Positions 1 to 10,178 of a DNA stretch of 64,000 nt are shown here, piece by piece. The notes beneath the pieces are model-generated. The model saw nothing but the letters and a program-made list of their open reading frames with translations, searched no databases and was not told the DNA's origin. Where the stretch lies: assembly GCA_026874595.1 (NCBI GenBank), contig CM049320.1, positions 6,887,464-6,951,463 of the forward strand, in the 5' to 3' direction. The position numbers were made by a program, and so were the translations under genes. The stretch comes from Sipunculus nudus (Eukaryota > Annelida > Sipuncula > Golfingiida > Sipunculidae). Position 1 is the stretch's first letter; the number at the start of each line of letters is the position of its first letter.

Positions 1-1113
1 AGTTTAAGCTGTATACTTTTCCCTTTTTAACTAACTATATGCCATATTCCACCATTCCGGCTGAAAAGTCTTCTTAGTATTCACTTTCTCTCTTTTGACA
101 AATGTTTTTTTCTGCCTTGTAGAGAATTGTTTCTGAACTGAACAGCTTCACTTTCTATGTCAGTCATGAGTGTATTCTAGATTAATTATTGTATCAGTTA
201 CCTCATTGTCACTAAAGACATCATCATATACACCAGCCTTTTTTGCTGTACTGGATCCAGTTTAATATTTATCAAAATATTCATCCAAACTTACTCTAGT
301 TCCAATTTCAAATTAAGTTTTAACAGGAACGTGGTATGACAAAATTTCGTTCAAAACTTAAAATGTCTTAAAATTATAAAAGATCTCTGAACTTACAATA
401 ATATAGTCTGTTAAAGATGTGTCTTGTGCTGACATGTAAGTTAGATTTCCATAGTAATCTGGCTGAGTTCTACCATTCAAAATGTGTACATTTAAACTTA
501 TACATAACTGCTGCAATGCATATCCTCATTTATGTATAGTCTCATCTCTTGATTTTCTAGTCAACCTGAAAGAATCACTGCTGCTTGCATCAACATTAAT
601 ATAATATAAATTGTCATCTTCTATATAGTCATTCTTATTACCCATTCTAACATTAAGATCCCCCAAAATAATAAACTTTACATCACGGTATATTATCAGA
701 AGTTCTACTGACACATTTTCTGAAAATGCTATACAATTTTTTCTTCCACATGATCATAAAATAGAGTTTTCTGGAGCAATGCATACAGTAACCCTTGCAA
801 TATCTTTATAAATACCTAGCTTTGGACCACCCATAATATCAATAATCATATCCCTATAAGTAGTTATAGAACTGGTTTGACATATTTTAGTAATGCATTT
901 CTTAAATAGACAAGCACTCCTCCATTAAAATTCCCATGATATCCGCCGAGATCATTTAAATATTTATCAGCATGGATAGCCCAAGTCTCAGTTAAAATTT
1001 TATCATTATTCATAATTAGATTTAAAAATCTTGATTTTGTTAAATAGATCTTTAAACCATGTACCTTACATGCTATTATATGTAAAGTACTTTCAGAATG
1101 AAGAGAATTTTTT
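1..1113 (-). mobile_element. decayed LINE endonuclease domain (CR1/L2-like), 3' part outside window
   Basis: Read on the minus strand, the three frames together give the landmarks of an APE-type LINE endonuclease. In order they are LHIIACKVHGLK near 1085, LTETW near 990, a GGYHGNFNGGVLVYLR stretch near 950, GDLNVRMG near 650, then a C-terminal LTYMSAQDTSLTDYIIVSS segment near 400. Stops and frameshifts separate them, so the copy is dead. The reverse transcriptase would lie to the left of base 1 and is not seen. Family assignment to CR1/L2 is inferred from the EN motifs and from the 2A-like leader just upstream. Confidence 0.7.
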
Positions 1114-1305
1114 TTATACGACTTACCTCTAATCCATTGATTGTTAGTGGTGGGGGTAATACGGTGCAGTTACGGTTCAGGGATGGTGCAACAAACTCCT
1201 CAGATGGAAGATCTGAAACACAAAAATAAAACATGTTATCATTTGTACTATTTGAAAAACCATCGTTTATCTATATATTTTCATCTTAAATCAAATTGTT
1301 AACAT

Positions 1306-1539
1306 TCAAATTATCATCATCCAAGGACATAATAACACGTGTATAATAGTGCTTCTGGTGACCCTGTCATGGGAGAGGATCGTGGACTGCTCTTCACCGG
1401 GTTTGTTCTTGGGTGCTTTCTCTCCCAGAAGGCCTGGGTTCAGCTCCACGTCTCCTTCCTGAAGTACGGCCAGGCAGCTGGCACGCCTCAAGGTCAAGGC
1501 AACTCCTGTCAGTTTGATGGCCGGTTCCCAGAAATTTTT
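1306..1539 (-). pseudogene. LINE leader segment with 2A-like peptide
   Basis: A minus-strand frame that is open from a stop near 1540 down to 1306 contains LAVLQEGDVELNPG followed by Leu, with DVELNPG at 1432-1452. This matches the D-V/I-E-x-N-P-G consensus of 2A ribosome-skipping peptides, known at the N-terminus of some CR1/L2-type non-LTR retrotransposons. The proline that should follow NPG is replaced by Leu, so skipping would be lost in this copy. It sits upstream of the endonuclease remnant on the same strand, as expected for ORF2. A short DLPSEEFVAPSLNRN segment (about 1165-1209) lies between them and is unassigned. Confidence 0.55.
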
Positions 1540-1545
1540 TTAACT

Positions 1546-2540
1546 TTGGCTGTGTAAGCAGCCAATTATTGTCTTCCACACGGAATAGCTGACAACCATT
1601 TGTCAGCGTGGTCTGTAACTTCACTTCTATGTCCAGAAGACGTCTTAAACTTTCTAACTTTTTGTTTTCAATGTTTGTGGAGCCGATATCATGCTTAACT
1701 TGACAGTTCAAATATCACGTGACCCCTCATTATTGTGATAATTATAATATTTCTTCTATTTCTTGTTACCACGGTTGGTCGGTATTGAGTAATGGCGATG
1801 TAATCTCTGCATTGAAGAAAGGTAGCAAAACGAATTACCGATTGGTCTTTTTTAAGCTAACTGACCTATACGTTTTATTAATGACACCATCACAGGAGAT
1901 AAATTGGCTTTAACCTGGCATTTGACAAGACAAGTCTACATCCTGACTTGTATGGTTGAAAAAAAACGCGCCTTTATAAAGTAATTGTAGAAATTAGAAT
2001 TAGAAAATTGTACAATCAGCGGATATGTTATTTTATATATAATTAATTCACCAGGAAACAGGTATTATTAATAATCTGCCACATGCGCCACTTATTTACA
2101 AAAGCGAGACTCAAGCATTATAATTAAACCTCTCATCTCTTATACATACATGTGTACCTTTTATACACAGCTAAACATAACTGATGTTGTGCAATAACAA
2201 AATAGGTCGGCACTGACAAATTACAAAGTCGCCTTGGTGTTGAGAGTTATATTGTGTCATATTCAAGTAAATATAATTGTTTACCCACAAATACCACACA
2301 TACATACACACATATTGTGCAGATGCTTTGTTCCGATGTTTAATGGGAGTCAACATTTTATTTATGATTGGAGAACAAAAACACAAATAAAATGTTGGCA
2401 TATATTTTCATATTGTAAAACTTGTGTCCGCATAAATTCAGAACTAAGGGGCCTGTGGGAGAAAAATTAGAGGAGAAAAATTGTGAATCAATTAAATTGG
2501 CGGGAGCTGGACGTCTCCTTTTGCCCTATCACCACGTTTT
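1546..2540. other. no gene recognised
   Basis: AT-rich sequence with only short open frames of non-coding character. No splice-framed exon, RNA gene or mobile-element terminus was seen. Confidence 0.5.
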
Positions 2541-2542
2541 AT

Positions 2543-2587
<45 letters not shown>
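2543..2587. repeat. (AC)n-(AT)n compound microsatellite
   Basis: A perfect AC dinucleotide run passes directly into an AT run. The short open frames across it are artefacts. Confidence 0.95.
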
Positions 2588-2591
<4 letters not shown>

Positions 2592-3097
2592 TAAATTTTA
2601 TATACATGGTTTATTTTTATAGGTGGACCAATAAAAAAAGTCATACTGAAAAAGTAAAATCTTACTTATATATTCTAGAGTAAATATTTAATCACACACT
2701 GTATGGTAACAATGCTTTTCATTTAAGGTATATAGTGTGTGGTATTTTGGAGTCTAAGAAGCACAGCCTTGCTAAGGTCGCTTGCAGGGTATTGAAAAAA
2801 TAAGTTTATGGTAAGGGGTTTTCAGTTACATGGGAATGCACACAAATGTTTAAGTCTAGCTTGCATAAGTTCACTGCTGCTCCTCGCATGCTACTGAATG
2901 TTTTTATTTCTCTGTGAGCGCGCAAAATTTAATAAACACTTTATTGTCCTATGTCCTTGTGTGCCTGTGGTATGACTCCAATTGTGGCTATAAACAGTTA
3001 AAAACCATGGATCAGAATCAATATATATTTGGGTATATATACTTTCACTCTTTATAACATGGATGGTTAATAGCCCACAATAACCCTCTTAATATTC

Positions 3098-3099
<2 letters not shown>

Positions 3100-3143
<44 letters not shown>
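3100..3143. repeat. (AT)n microsatellite
   Basis: Perfect AT run of about 44 bases, followed by an ATTT tetranucleotide stretch. Confidence 0.95.
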
Positions 3144-3145
<2 letters not shown>

Positions 3146-4501
3146 TTATTTATTTATTTATTCTGTTTAAATTGTTTATTTTTTAGTTTATTACTTTGAT
3201 ATATAAAATATCCATGTTCCCAAGGCTTTGCACTTGCTAAATAATATTATGACACGAGTTGACGGGAAACAAATATACGTGTGTCTGTGTGTGTGGGACG
3301 AGCACCAATTAACCTTAACCTTCACACATAAATGCACAGCTAGTCCAGCCTGTGTGTGCTAAATCTCTCTCTCTCCCATGCATGAACACTAAAAAGCTAT
3401 TAGTAATTTGTCAACATCGTTTAAGTAGACAACATGACATTTGTGTGTCAATTCATTCGTCTTTCTTTACTGGGAAGACGAACTATTGACCAAACGTGTG
3501 TTTTGGTGGACTAAATAACCTTCGGAAAAACTATAATATATTACAATAAATGACATTCTATAAACCTATGTGACATATTTACTTGTTCTACATTAGGAAA
3601 GCTGACAGCCAAAACAAAAGAATGAGATTTATTAATTATAGTCATATGTATATGTGCTCCATTAACTCGTAAAGATATATATATATATATCGTATCACCA
3701 GCGGGAAGAGAAATTTACACGTTTACCTTATTTACACAACTGTCTGTAACTAATGCTTTGGATAACATATTATATCGGCACTTCTTATTTCCATGCCTAC
3801 TCTGGGTTCGAGGAAAACGTATTTGTAACTGTCAAGTGAATAAAATATGTTTACACACAAAGGCCACACATATTATGTGGATTCATGGATAGGGTGTTTT
3901 ATGGACTACCTGTAGTTTTTTTTTTAATTATTGGAGCACACACACAGGGAAATTACAAACATTTAGGATTTACACATAATCAGAAATATATATATATATC
4001 GAATGTAATTTTTTTATTTATAGAAAAGATGTATATATTTTATCAAACACTATGGGGTAATATTGTTTTTTTTTTCATGATCACATGATGTGTGTGGTAA
4101 TTGTGTATTTTTACAAACAATACATTAGACCATGCCGGATGACAGGATAATAAAACACTGCATACGCTATGTGGTCCAGTTGCAAGGCAATTCACACCCT
4201 AAGCCTAGCTTGCCTATATTCACTGGAAACTCGCAAAGGCTTAGTTTATAAAATCCCCCGCATGTTGTTAATTAAGTGCACTTTTTTCTCTGACGGCTCT
4301 CTTATATGTATAACTATTGTTATTATTATTTGTTCTTATATGCCCGTTAATGTTATGTGTTTCCATTTGTTGCAAATCAGGTACGATAGCAGTAAACAAA
4401 TGAATTAGAATTAACATATTACGCAAAACTGAGAACCGTGGTGCCGAACAAAAAGGGCATTGGGATATATTTGTGGGTGATCAATCATTTACAATAATCC
4501 A

Positions 4502-4503
<2 letters not shown>

Positions 4504-4557
<54 letters not shown>

Positions 4558-4594
4558 GAGCCAATTTGATGTCAGTTTACATTCCGAGGAAGAG

Positions 4595-4645
<51 letters not shown>
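4504..4645. repeat. two (AT)n runs
   Basis: Two perfect AT runs (4504-4553 and 4597-4645) are separated by 43 bases of unique sequence. They lie immediately upstream of a LINE fragment. Confidence 0.95.
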
Positions 4646-4647
<2 letters not shown>

Positions 4648-4648
4648 T

Positions 4649-5150
4649 TATGGAGAGTCATCTTATCTTGCAATACTTATGTTTGCTGACGATGTGGTAT
4701 GCTTTGCAGATACAGCAGGCGGTTACAATTCACGAATAAGAACTAAGAAGTATTTTGTAATAATTATGGAATGAAAGTTGTGAAAGAAATGTGAAAGTTG
4801 AGAAAATATGAAAAATGGTTTTATTTTGGTAAACGTTAAGAAGTTGTCAATAATTAAATTTACCTGAGAGGTAATTATTAAAATATTTACAAGCTTACTT
4901 AATTGGTCCAAAATGAAGCAAATTCTAATTTATCAAGCAAATAAAACTCTTATTATAATGAAACAAATGATCTCAAAACACAAGCACCTTTCTCTATGTA
5001 AATCTTCGTTCTCTTTGATAGGATGGTCCTTCCAATTCTGTGATATGGTAGTGAACTATGGGGTTTAATACATGAGACATTATTTGACGTATACATAACA
5101 TGTTCTGTAAATATATTCTTCACGTTAATTTTAATACACAAGTTGCTGCA
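4649..5150 (+). mobile_element. decayed LINE reverse-transcriptase fragment
   Basis: The plus strand reads SSYLAILMFADDVVCFADTAGG at about 4655-4720. This is the RT motif C context, with FADD as the catalytic pair of aspartates. Broken frames resembling NNYGMKVV follow near 4760. Another segment, FDRMVLPIL then YGSELWG, lies near 5015-5070 and is typical of the region after the RT catalytic core. Stops interrupt the frame, so this is a dead internal fragment. Clade is undetermined. Confidence 0.6.
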
Positions 5151-5377
5151 GTGTTGCAGTGTATTATAATATAATATAAGATCATATAATTCATAATCTA
5201 AAAGCCAGCGGATTACGCCTGTTCAACTCGGACCTTCCCGTTGGCTGATTCAAGTTGTGTATGTGAGATGACATACTATATATTATATTTATCATCTGGA
5301 TGCTTCATGACTACGCCTGGCCGATTCAGCCGTTCCCAGTGGGAGAGTTTTGACGCCTGATCCCTCAGTCCTTCTCC

Positions 5378-5472
5378 ATGGATGTCCTGTTCCATCTGAC
5401 AGAGGAACAGTACCAAGGCTACCGGCACAGGCTGCTCAATGTATTCAAAATCCCTAACGGCACACAGGACAG
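5378..5472 (+). CDS. candidate host exon, product unknown
   Basis: An ATG-led stretch encodes MDVLFHLTEEQYQGYRHRLL and eleven more codons, then stops at a strong donor (ACAG/GTAAGG at 5473). A possible acceptor (CCCTCAG, 5361-5367) lies just upstream, so it could be a first or an internal exon. Codon content is more balanced than in the surrounding AT-rich DNA. No partner exon was recognised within the following 3 kb and no family was recognised, so this could be a relic or chance. Confidence 0.25.
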
Positions 5473-7693
5473 GTAAGGGAGAGAAGTAAACACTGCAATC
5501 TCCACCATATGTCGCTAGCTAGCACCCCAGTTATAATGACGGAAGAGACCAACAGACGAATACATGTATCATGGTTTACACGGGTAATATGAATGACGTC
5601 CACAAAACTTCGGCGCTAAAGATAATAATGGATTTTGTGATTGTTGAAAGTAACCTTAATTTATGTTCTTTTATATAAGGGATTTTGAATGAAAATTAAC
5701 AAACACGTTGTCCTATGCTTGGGCTTGGGTCACAGAAACAATTAAGCTAACCATTAAAATAATAAAAAGAATAAAAGGCAATGTATAGTCAGAATTGATA
5801 GATATGTTCTGCAAAACTTATTAATTTTTGTTTCTGTGTATTTTTGGCACTTCTAAGAAGAAGAACGCACTTATGTTTCTGTTTTATTTCAAGAGTTAAA
5901 ATGGGTCTATTTGCAGTCTCGACAATTTTTATGTATGTGGGGGTTAGCGTATTCTTGTATTGTTATGCTATCCTTTTTCGGGATGCACTCACGCACAAAC
6001 GGGCAGGAGCACACTGTATGTGCCGGGGGAGCTCGGAGGGGATAACTGGATGAGTTAAGTTGTAGACCCTGACAGACAGATAGCCTACCTACCCCTGAAT
6101 CGTCTAGTTCTTGTTCAGTTTTATCATCGGATCTTTCAGTAATGGTGTAATATGGTTATTGCCTATTTTACTTATCCCATATTTAAAATAGAAATCTGCG
6201 TTCTAGCGAATACAATCCTGGGCTATTCACTTATCATGCCCATATTCCCAGGTTCATTCGTGTGTTAGTGACTATGTTTCTGTGAATATTTCTGATGACC
6301 TTCTGTATCCGGATCATGGTCCTGATCCACACCAACACCTACTCGATACTTCTCTTGTCATTTCCCTAAATGCCCTGAAAATTCCATGAGATTCCCTTCA
6401 TGACTACATGTGTTATGTTGTGAACAATACCACACCCACCCACACACAAGCAAGAAAGAAGATACATTTCTCTGGAGAGGCGCTCCATATATACAAGCAC
6501 TGAAGATCAAAGCGTTCGATAATCTACACAGAAAAAAAAAATCACTAAGTCCGTTAACCACACAACACACCGTAGTCCATTGTTACAATTTTTCCTGATC
6601 ACATGACTATCGCGCACACGTGACTTTCGAATGTTGCACTGCTCGACTCACTATTAGTTCGTGCTGTGTACACAATACAATCAGTTCACTTATAGATCCA
6701 CGGAGCTCCGATCACCAACAGTCCCTCGCTGGAGTTTACTTGTTTCCCTCTCGAAGCACGGTTCAAACAGCACTTACTAATTGGAACAGAGATTGTTCCA
6801 TATGTACTAAGAATCAATGTCTTTCACAGCTGATGTCATCTACGATCATCAAGCTCTTGGTAGCCGAATATGCTGCCTCACAGCGATTTCCACTATTTCT
6901 ACAGTGAGCGTTTAAATTATGTCCTCGGTATGTTCCTTGAAGCGCTCACAACAGGAATAAATCACCAGATTACCAGTCCGTCGGCATAATGCGATACTCC
7001 CTCAGAGTAATCACCGTGGCTTTCTTAAGACACCGACTATCTACGCTTATAGACATCATCTCTCACCTAATAGGCTGTGATGCACTAAGACCTGCCCCTA
7101 GACTGCAGATATTGTCAGGCTATACTGAACTGGCACGCTGATCAGCCAATTGTAGCGAATATCTTTTGAAGTCATGACCGTCTTCTGGCCAATATCACCC
7201 TATTATGCCAAATGCCCATAATTACACGAATTTTAATATGGACACGCCTCTAGAGACAAAACTTTGAGAAAACCAAACTAATCAGGTGCTCGCCCTTTGG
7301 AGTCTTCAACAAGCAATCGTTACTATAGTGACTGCCTAACAGAGACTGCTCCCCCGGACTGAAAATGTCCTGAAATTAACATCAAACGAGACACGTGTCC
7401 TCTCTAACCCAAGTTCTCACGCTAATATCTAAACAGATACTCCATATTAAAGTACAATAAATTATCAATATTATCATCTGGATATACTCCCTACTTTAAC
7501 ATGTATTACAATAACTAAGTCACATTCCTCTAGTGACACCAGGGTACATTAAACAAAGGCGACTCATACATAAAATTCTCTAAATTCAATGAGTTGTGGC
7601 AGGGTGTGTATGTAACACTTATTACTTATTTATCTTAATTAAGCTAACACAGGCTCCTGCGGCTCAGTTTCATAGACTAGAGGAAAGTACCAC
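5473..7693. other. no gene recognised
   Basis: Mixed-composition DNA. The 6600-7400 part is less AT-rich than its surroundings and has a 95-codon plus-strand frame (6620-6907) with no recognisable motif and many Ser/Cys residues. I could not support it as coding. Confidence 0.45.
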
Positions 7694-7880
7694 TTGTGTT
7701 TTGGGCGTTTATTTTATGGAGAATTGATGGTTCCGTGTTATATGCCGCCCTGGGCCCGCATCGCTGCTCTGGATTTACGTCAAGGCAAAATCAAGTGGCA
7801 GCGACCGTACGCCTCCCCGCTTTTAGCTCCCGAAATATTAAAAAGAAATTTTGTGCAAGGTTTGTTTCTTTCCTGTTTTA
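7694..7880 (+). pseudogene. PQQ-type dehydrogenase-like fragment (possible single exon)
   Basis: The plus-strand frame through 7730-7830 reads VPCYMPPWARIAALDL, then RQGKIKWQRP. This resembles the PC-x-x-PPW-x-x-x-x-A-x-DL-x-x-G-x-I-x-W motif of pyrroloquinoline-quinone-dependent glucose/quinate dehydrogenases. In that family the segment is one beta-propeller blade. Only about 45 codons match. A possible donor (CAAG/GTTTGT, near 7858) follows, and a stop comes at 7946. No other blade was found nearby, so this is either one exon of a gene I cannot trace or a relic. The family call is from motif memory only. Confidence 0.3.
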
Positions 7881-7948
7881 AAAAACAAATGATAAAAGCA
7901 CTGATGATATGGATATTTTTATTAGTTTCAAAAGTATCGTATTCCTGA

Positions 7949-8340
7949 ATAAACACTTTTATTAAACATCCGGTTAAAAGTGAAGACAAACGGTGTTGAT
8001 AATATTTTTTTACATGGGCTCATATTAGTTTTAGATTCAGAAGTTCCGGATAAAGATCACCCTCATATTGTTATAAAATTATCCTCTTGCCAATATTAAT
8101 ACTCCCCTTTTCGAATATTCTGACGTTATTGGAAATATCCTTAAAAAAATGTTTCTGCCCCTATCTTATCCTTATTATCTCGCAAAATATTGTATATGTA
8201 GCCAATAACTACTGCTACACCAAGGCAGACGACAAACAAGCCTTGTATTTGCCCCACATATATCTTTGTGTGTGTTTAATGTCCACTTGTCCCTGTATTT
8301 ACATTCGGAGCACCCTGGAAGTCAGTTGTGCACATAACTG
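7949..8340. other. no gene recognised
   Basis: AT-rich spacer between the dehydrogenase-like fragment and the diverged tandem array. Nothing specific was seen. Confidence 0.45.
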
Positions 8341-8344
8341 AATC

Positions 8345-9020
8345 CGTTAGCCATAGAAACTTCTAATGTTATATCCAGGGAAGTCTTGGGCAAATTTTCT
8401 TGGTAACCTGAAATTGGGTCATGATGACCTGTATCCTGCGAGCAACAGTCAGACAGGCCATCAATGTGACTGCTAGGCCTAGAATCTTATAAAACAACAT
8501 CGAAGGAGGTTCTGGCCAAATCTCCTTTGAAACCTGAAAGTAGGTCATAGTGACCTATATTCTGCAACTAGCTGACCAAAGATATGATTATGAGTACCTA
8601 GACAGTCACACATGGCACCAAACTTTATTGTTGGACATAGATCTTTCTAAAATGACATCCAGGGAGGTCCTTTGCAAGTCTCCTTTGAATCTTGAAATTA
8701 GTTGACTGTGACCTATATTCTCTCAGCTATGAGCAGATAACCTTATTTTGAGCAACCAGAAAGTCAGTCTGACAGGTCACAAATTTTAACTGTGGCTCTA
8801 GAAATATTTTTCTTACTATAAGGGGAGGTTATTGTAATTTCTCCTTTGACATCTAAAATAAGGTCTTTATTCTTGTAGCTGTGTAACACAACATGATTTG
8901 AGTACCGTATAAGACATATTTGCACAAATCATATAGCAGTTTAACGTAGAAACTTCTTACTTAGCATCTGAGAAGTTCCTAGTAAAATCTTCTTTATGTT
9001 ACCTATTTTCCAAGGACTAT
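8345..9020 (+). repeat. diverged tandem array, about 130-165 bp units
   Basis: About five degenerate copies share the order CCAGGGAGGTC, then TCTCCTTTGAAACCTGAAA, then TAGGTCATAGTGACCTATAT. They begin near 8376, 8506, 8661, 8824 and 8970. Divergence and unequal spacing indicate an old array. It may be the core of a non-autonomous element, but no termini were found. Confidence 0.6.
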
Positions 9021-9077
9021 GTGCAAAAAAAACATGAGCACACACTGGAAGTCATTCTATCCATTGTTCAAGGTACC

Positions 9078-9370
9078 TTAGGCCAAAAAAATAAAAGGTA
9101 TGGTTCTCAGGCATCGCCCGCATCACTTTTAAACCCCCGCATCAAATTTTGATTTTCAATAGAAACTTTCCAATTTTGAGCTGCTGCCGCTCCGACATTT
9201 CTTTCAAGAAGATAAAACCATACAATTTCCTTTGTTTTGTAGTGTTTTTACTTGTTTATCAAAATAAAACTGTTATTTTCATGCTTTTCCCTTATTATTT
9301 GACATTTTAATCGAAACATACCAAAAAATATAAAATAAAGAACCATACCTTTTTTATTATTTTGGCCTTA
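9078..9370. mobile_element. MITE with TTA target duplication (PIF/Harbinger-like)
   Basis: Inverted repeats of 27-29 bases face each other at 9081-9107 and 9339-9367. Both begin GGCC plus an A-rich tract and end in GGTATGGTTCT. TTA lies immediately outside both ends (9078-9080 and 9368-9370), the 3-bp duplication typical of PIF/Harbinger elements. The 287-bp body has no open frame, so the element is non-autonomous. Confidence 0.75.
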
Positions 9371-9914
9371 ATCTAATTTTTTAACAGATCATAAGATCAA
9401 TCATTAATTCATGCATCAACTGTATACATGTCAAATTCAGCTTAGCGTCATGACCTATTGGACACTTGTTTTATTTTACTTCAAGCCTTATATTTAAGAT
9501 AATGACAGACAGGCAGTTTCTTATAAGCAGACCTACTTTGCCGTTAGTAATATATGTAAAATTAACCGTAATCCCAATTTCTTTGCCCACCAATAAAATA
9601 ATTTGCTCCTAGGTAGCAGTCTCTATGATAAGACTTGCAACGTTAGCCATACAGTTTGAGTACCCGTTACATTTTATCAGCTCTCCCGATTGGGTCAGTC
9701 TAATGTTCAACAAAATTCAGTGTTGATCTTTTGTTAATAATCATTAATGTACATGTCCGGAGATTATTACATTCCAACAAATGCGTTTACAACTGATAAG
9801 CCCACGAAACTGAAGATTTTTGTTTTTCCATTAATTTACGTTATGCTGCCCCGAAGAGTTCATCTCGCTGACAAGCGTGCAGGTATGAAGATGTGGAATG
9901 GTTGTCACGGGATG
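9371..9914. other. no gene recognised; likely 3' flank of gene A
   Basis: Lies just downstream of the minus-strand gene A stop codon and minisatellite. A minus-strand AATAAA (TTTATT on plus, near 9471) could be its polyadenylation signal. This is an inference from position only. Confidence 0.35.
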
Positions 9915-9930
9915 CGTTGTCACACAAAAA

Positions 9931-10032
9931 GGGTTGCCACACAGTAAAGGTTGTCACGCAGTAAGGGTTGTAACGCAGTAAGGGTTGCCACACCGTAAGG
10001 GTTGTCACGCAGTAAGGTTTGTCATGCAGTTT
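9931..10032 (+). repeat. 17-bp minisatellite in the presumed 3' UTR of gene A
   Basis: Six consecutive 17-base units of the form GGGTTGTCACGCAGTAA, with few substitutions and a degenerate copy just before. The array starts 14 bases beyond the gene A stop codon (10047-10049, minus strand), so it is probably transcribed as 3' UTR. Confidence 0.85.
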
Positions 10033-10046
10033 GGGACCAGTGGTTT

Positions 10047-10178
10047 TCACTGTTTGCTGACGATCCTGACATTCTTCGACGTGACCTGTACGTTTTCTCC
10101 ATTTTTCTTCATTAAGGGCACAGAGAAAGAAAGGGTGTCAATCTGCCTTGCGCTGTCCGCCACCAAGAACACGTGCAC
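10047..10178 (-). CDS. gene A exon 5 (terminal)
   Basis: A TTATTTTCAG acceptor is followed by VHVFLVADSARQIDTLSF and the C-terminus RIVSKQ, then TGA. It supplies the last strands of the second putative domain. Confidence 0.85.
   Translation of the reverse strand: MHVFLVADSARQIDTLSFSVPLMKKNGENVQVTSKNVRIVSKQ

Larger units (their letters stand above)
2588..4648. other. no gene recognised, microsatellite-rich
   Basis: AT-rich intergenic DNA holding the AT runs listed separately, plus a short (TA)n at 3676-3690. Nothing coding can be supported on either strand. Confidence 0.5.

Noticed and set aside
2422-2683. 66-codon frames with Thr-His and Tyr-Ile repeats
   Set aside because: Translation of the AC/AT microsatellite.
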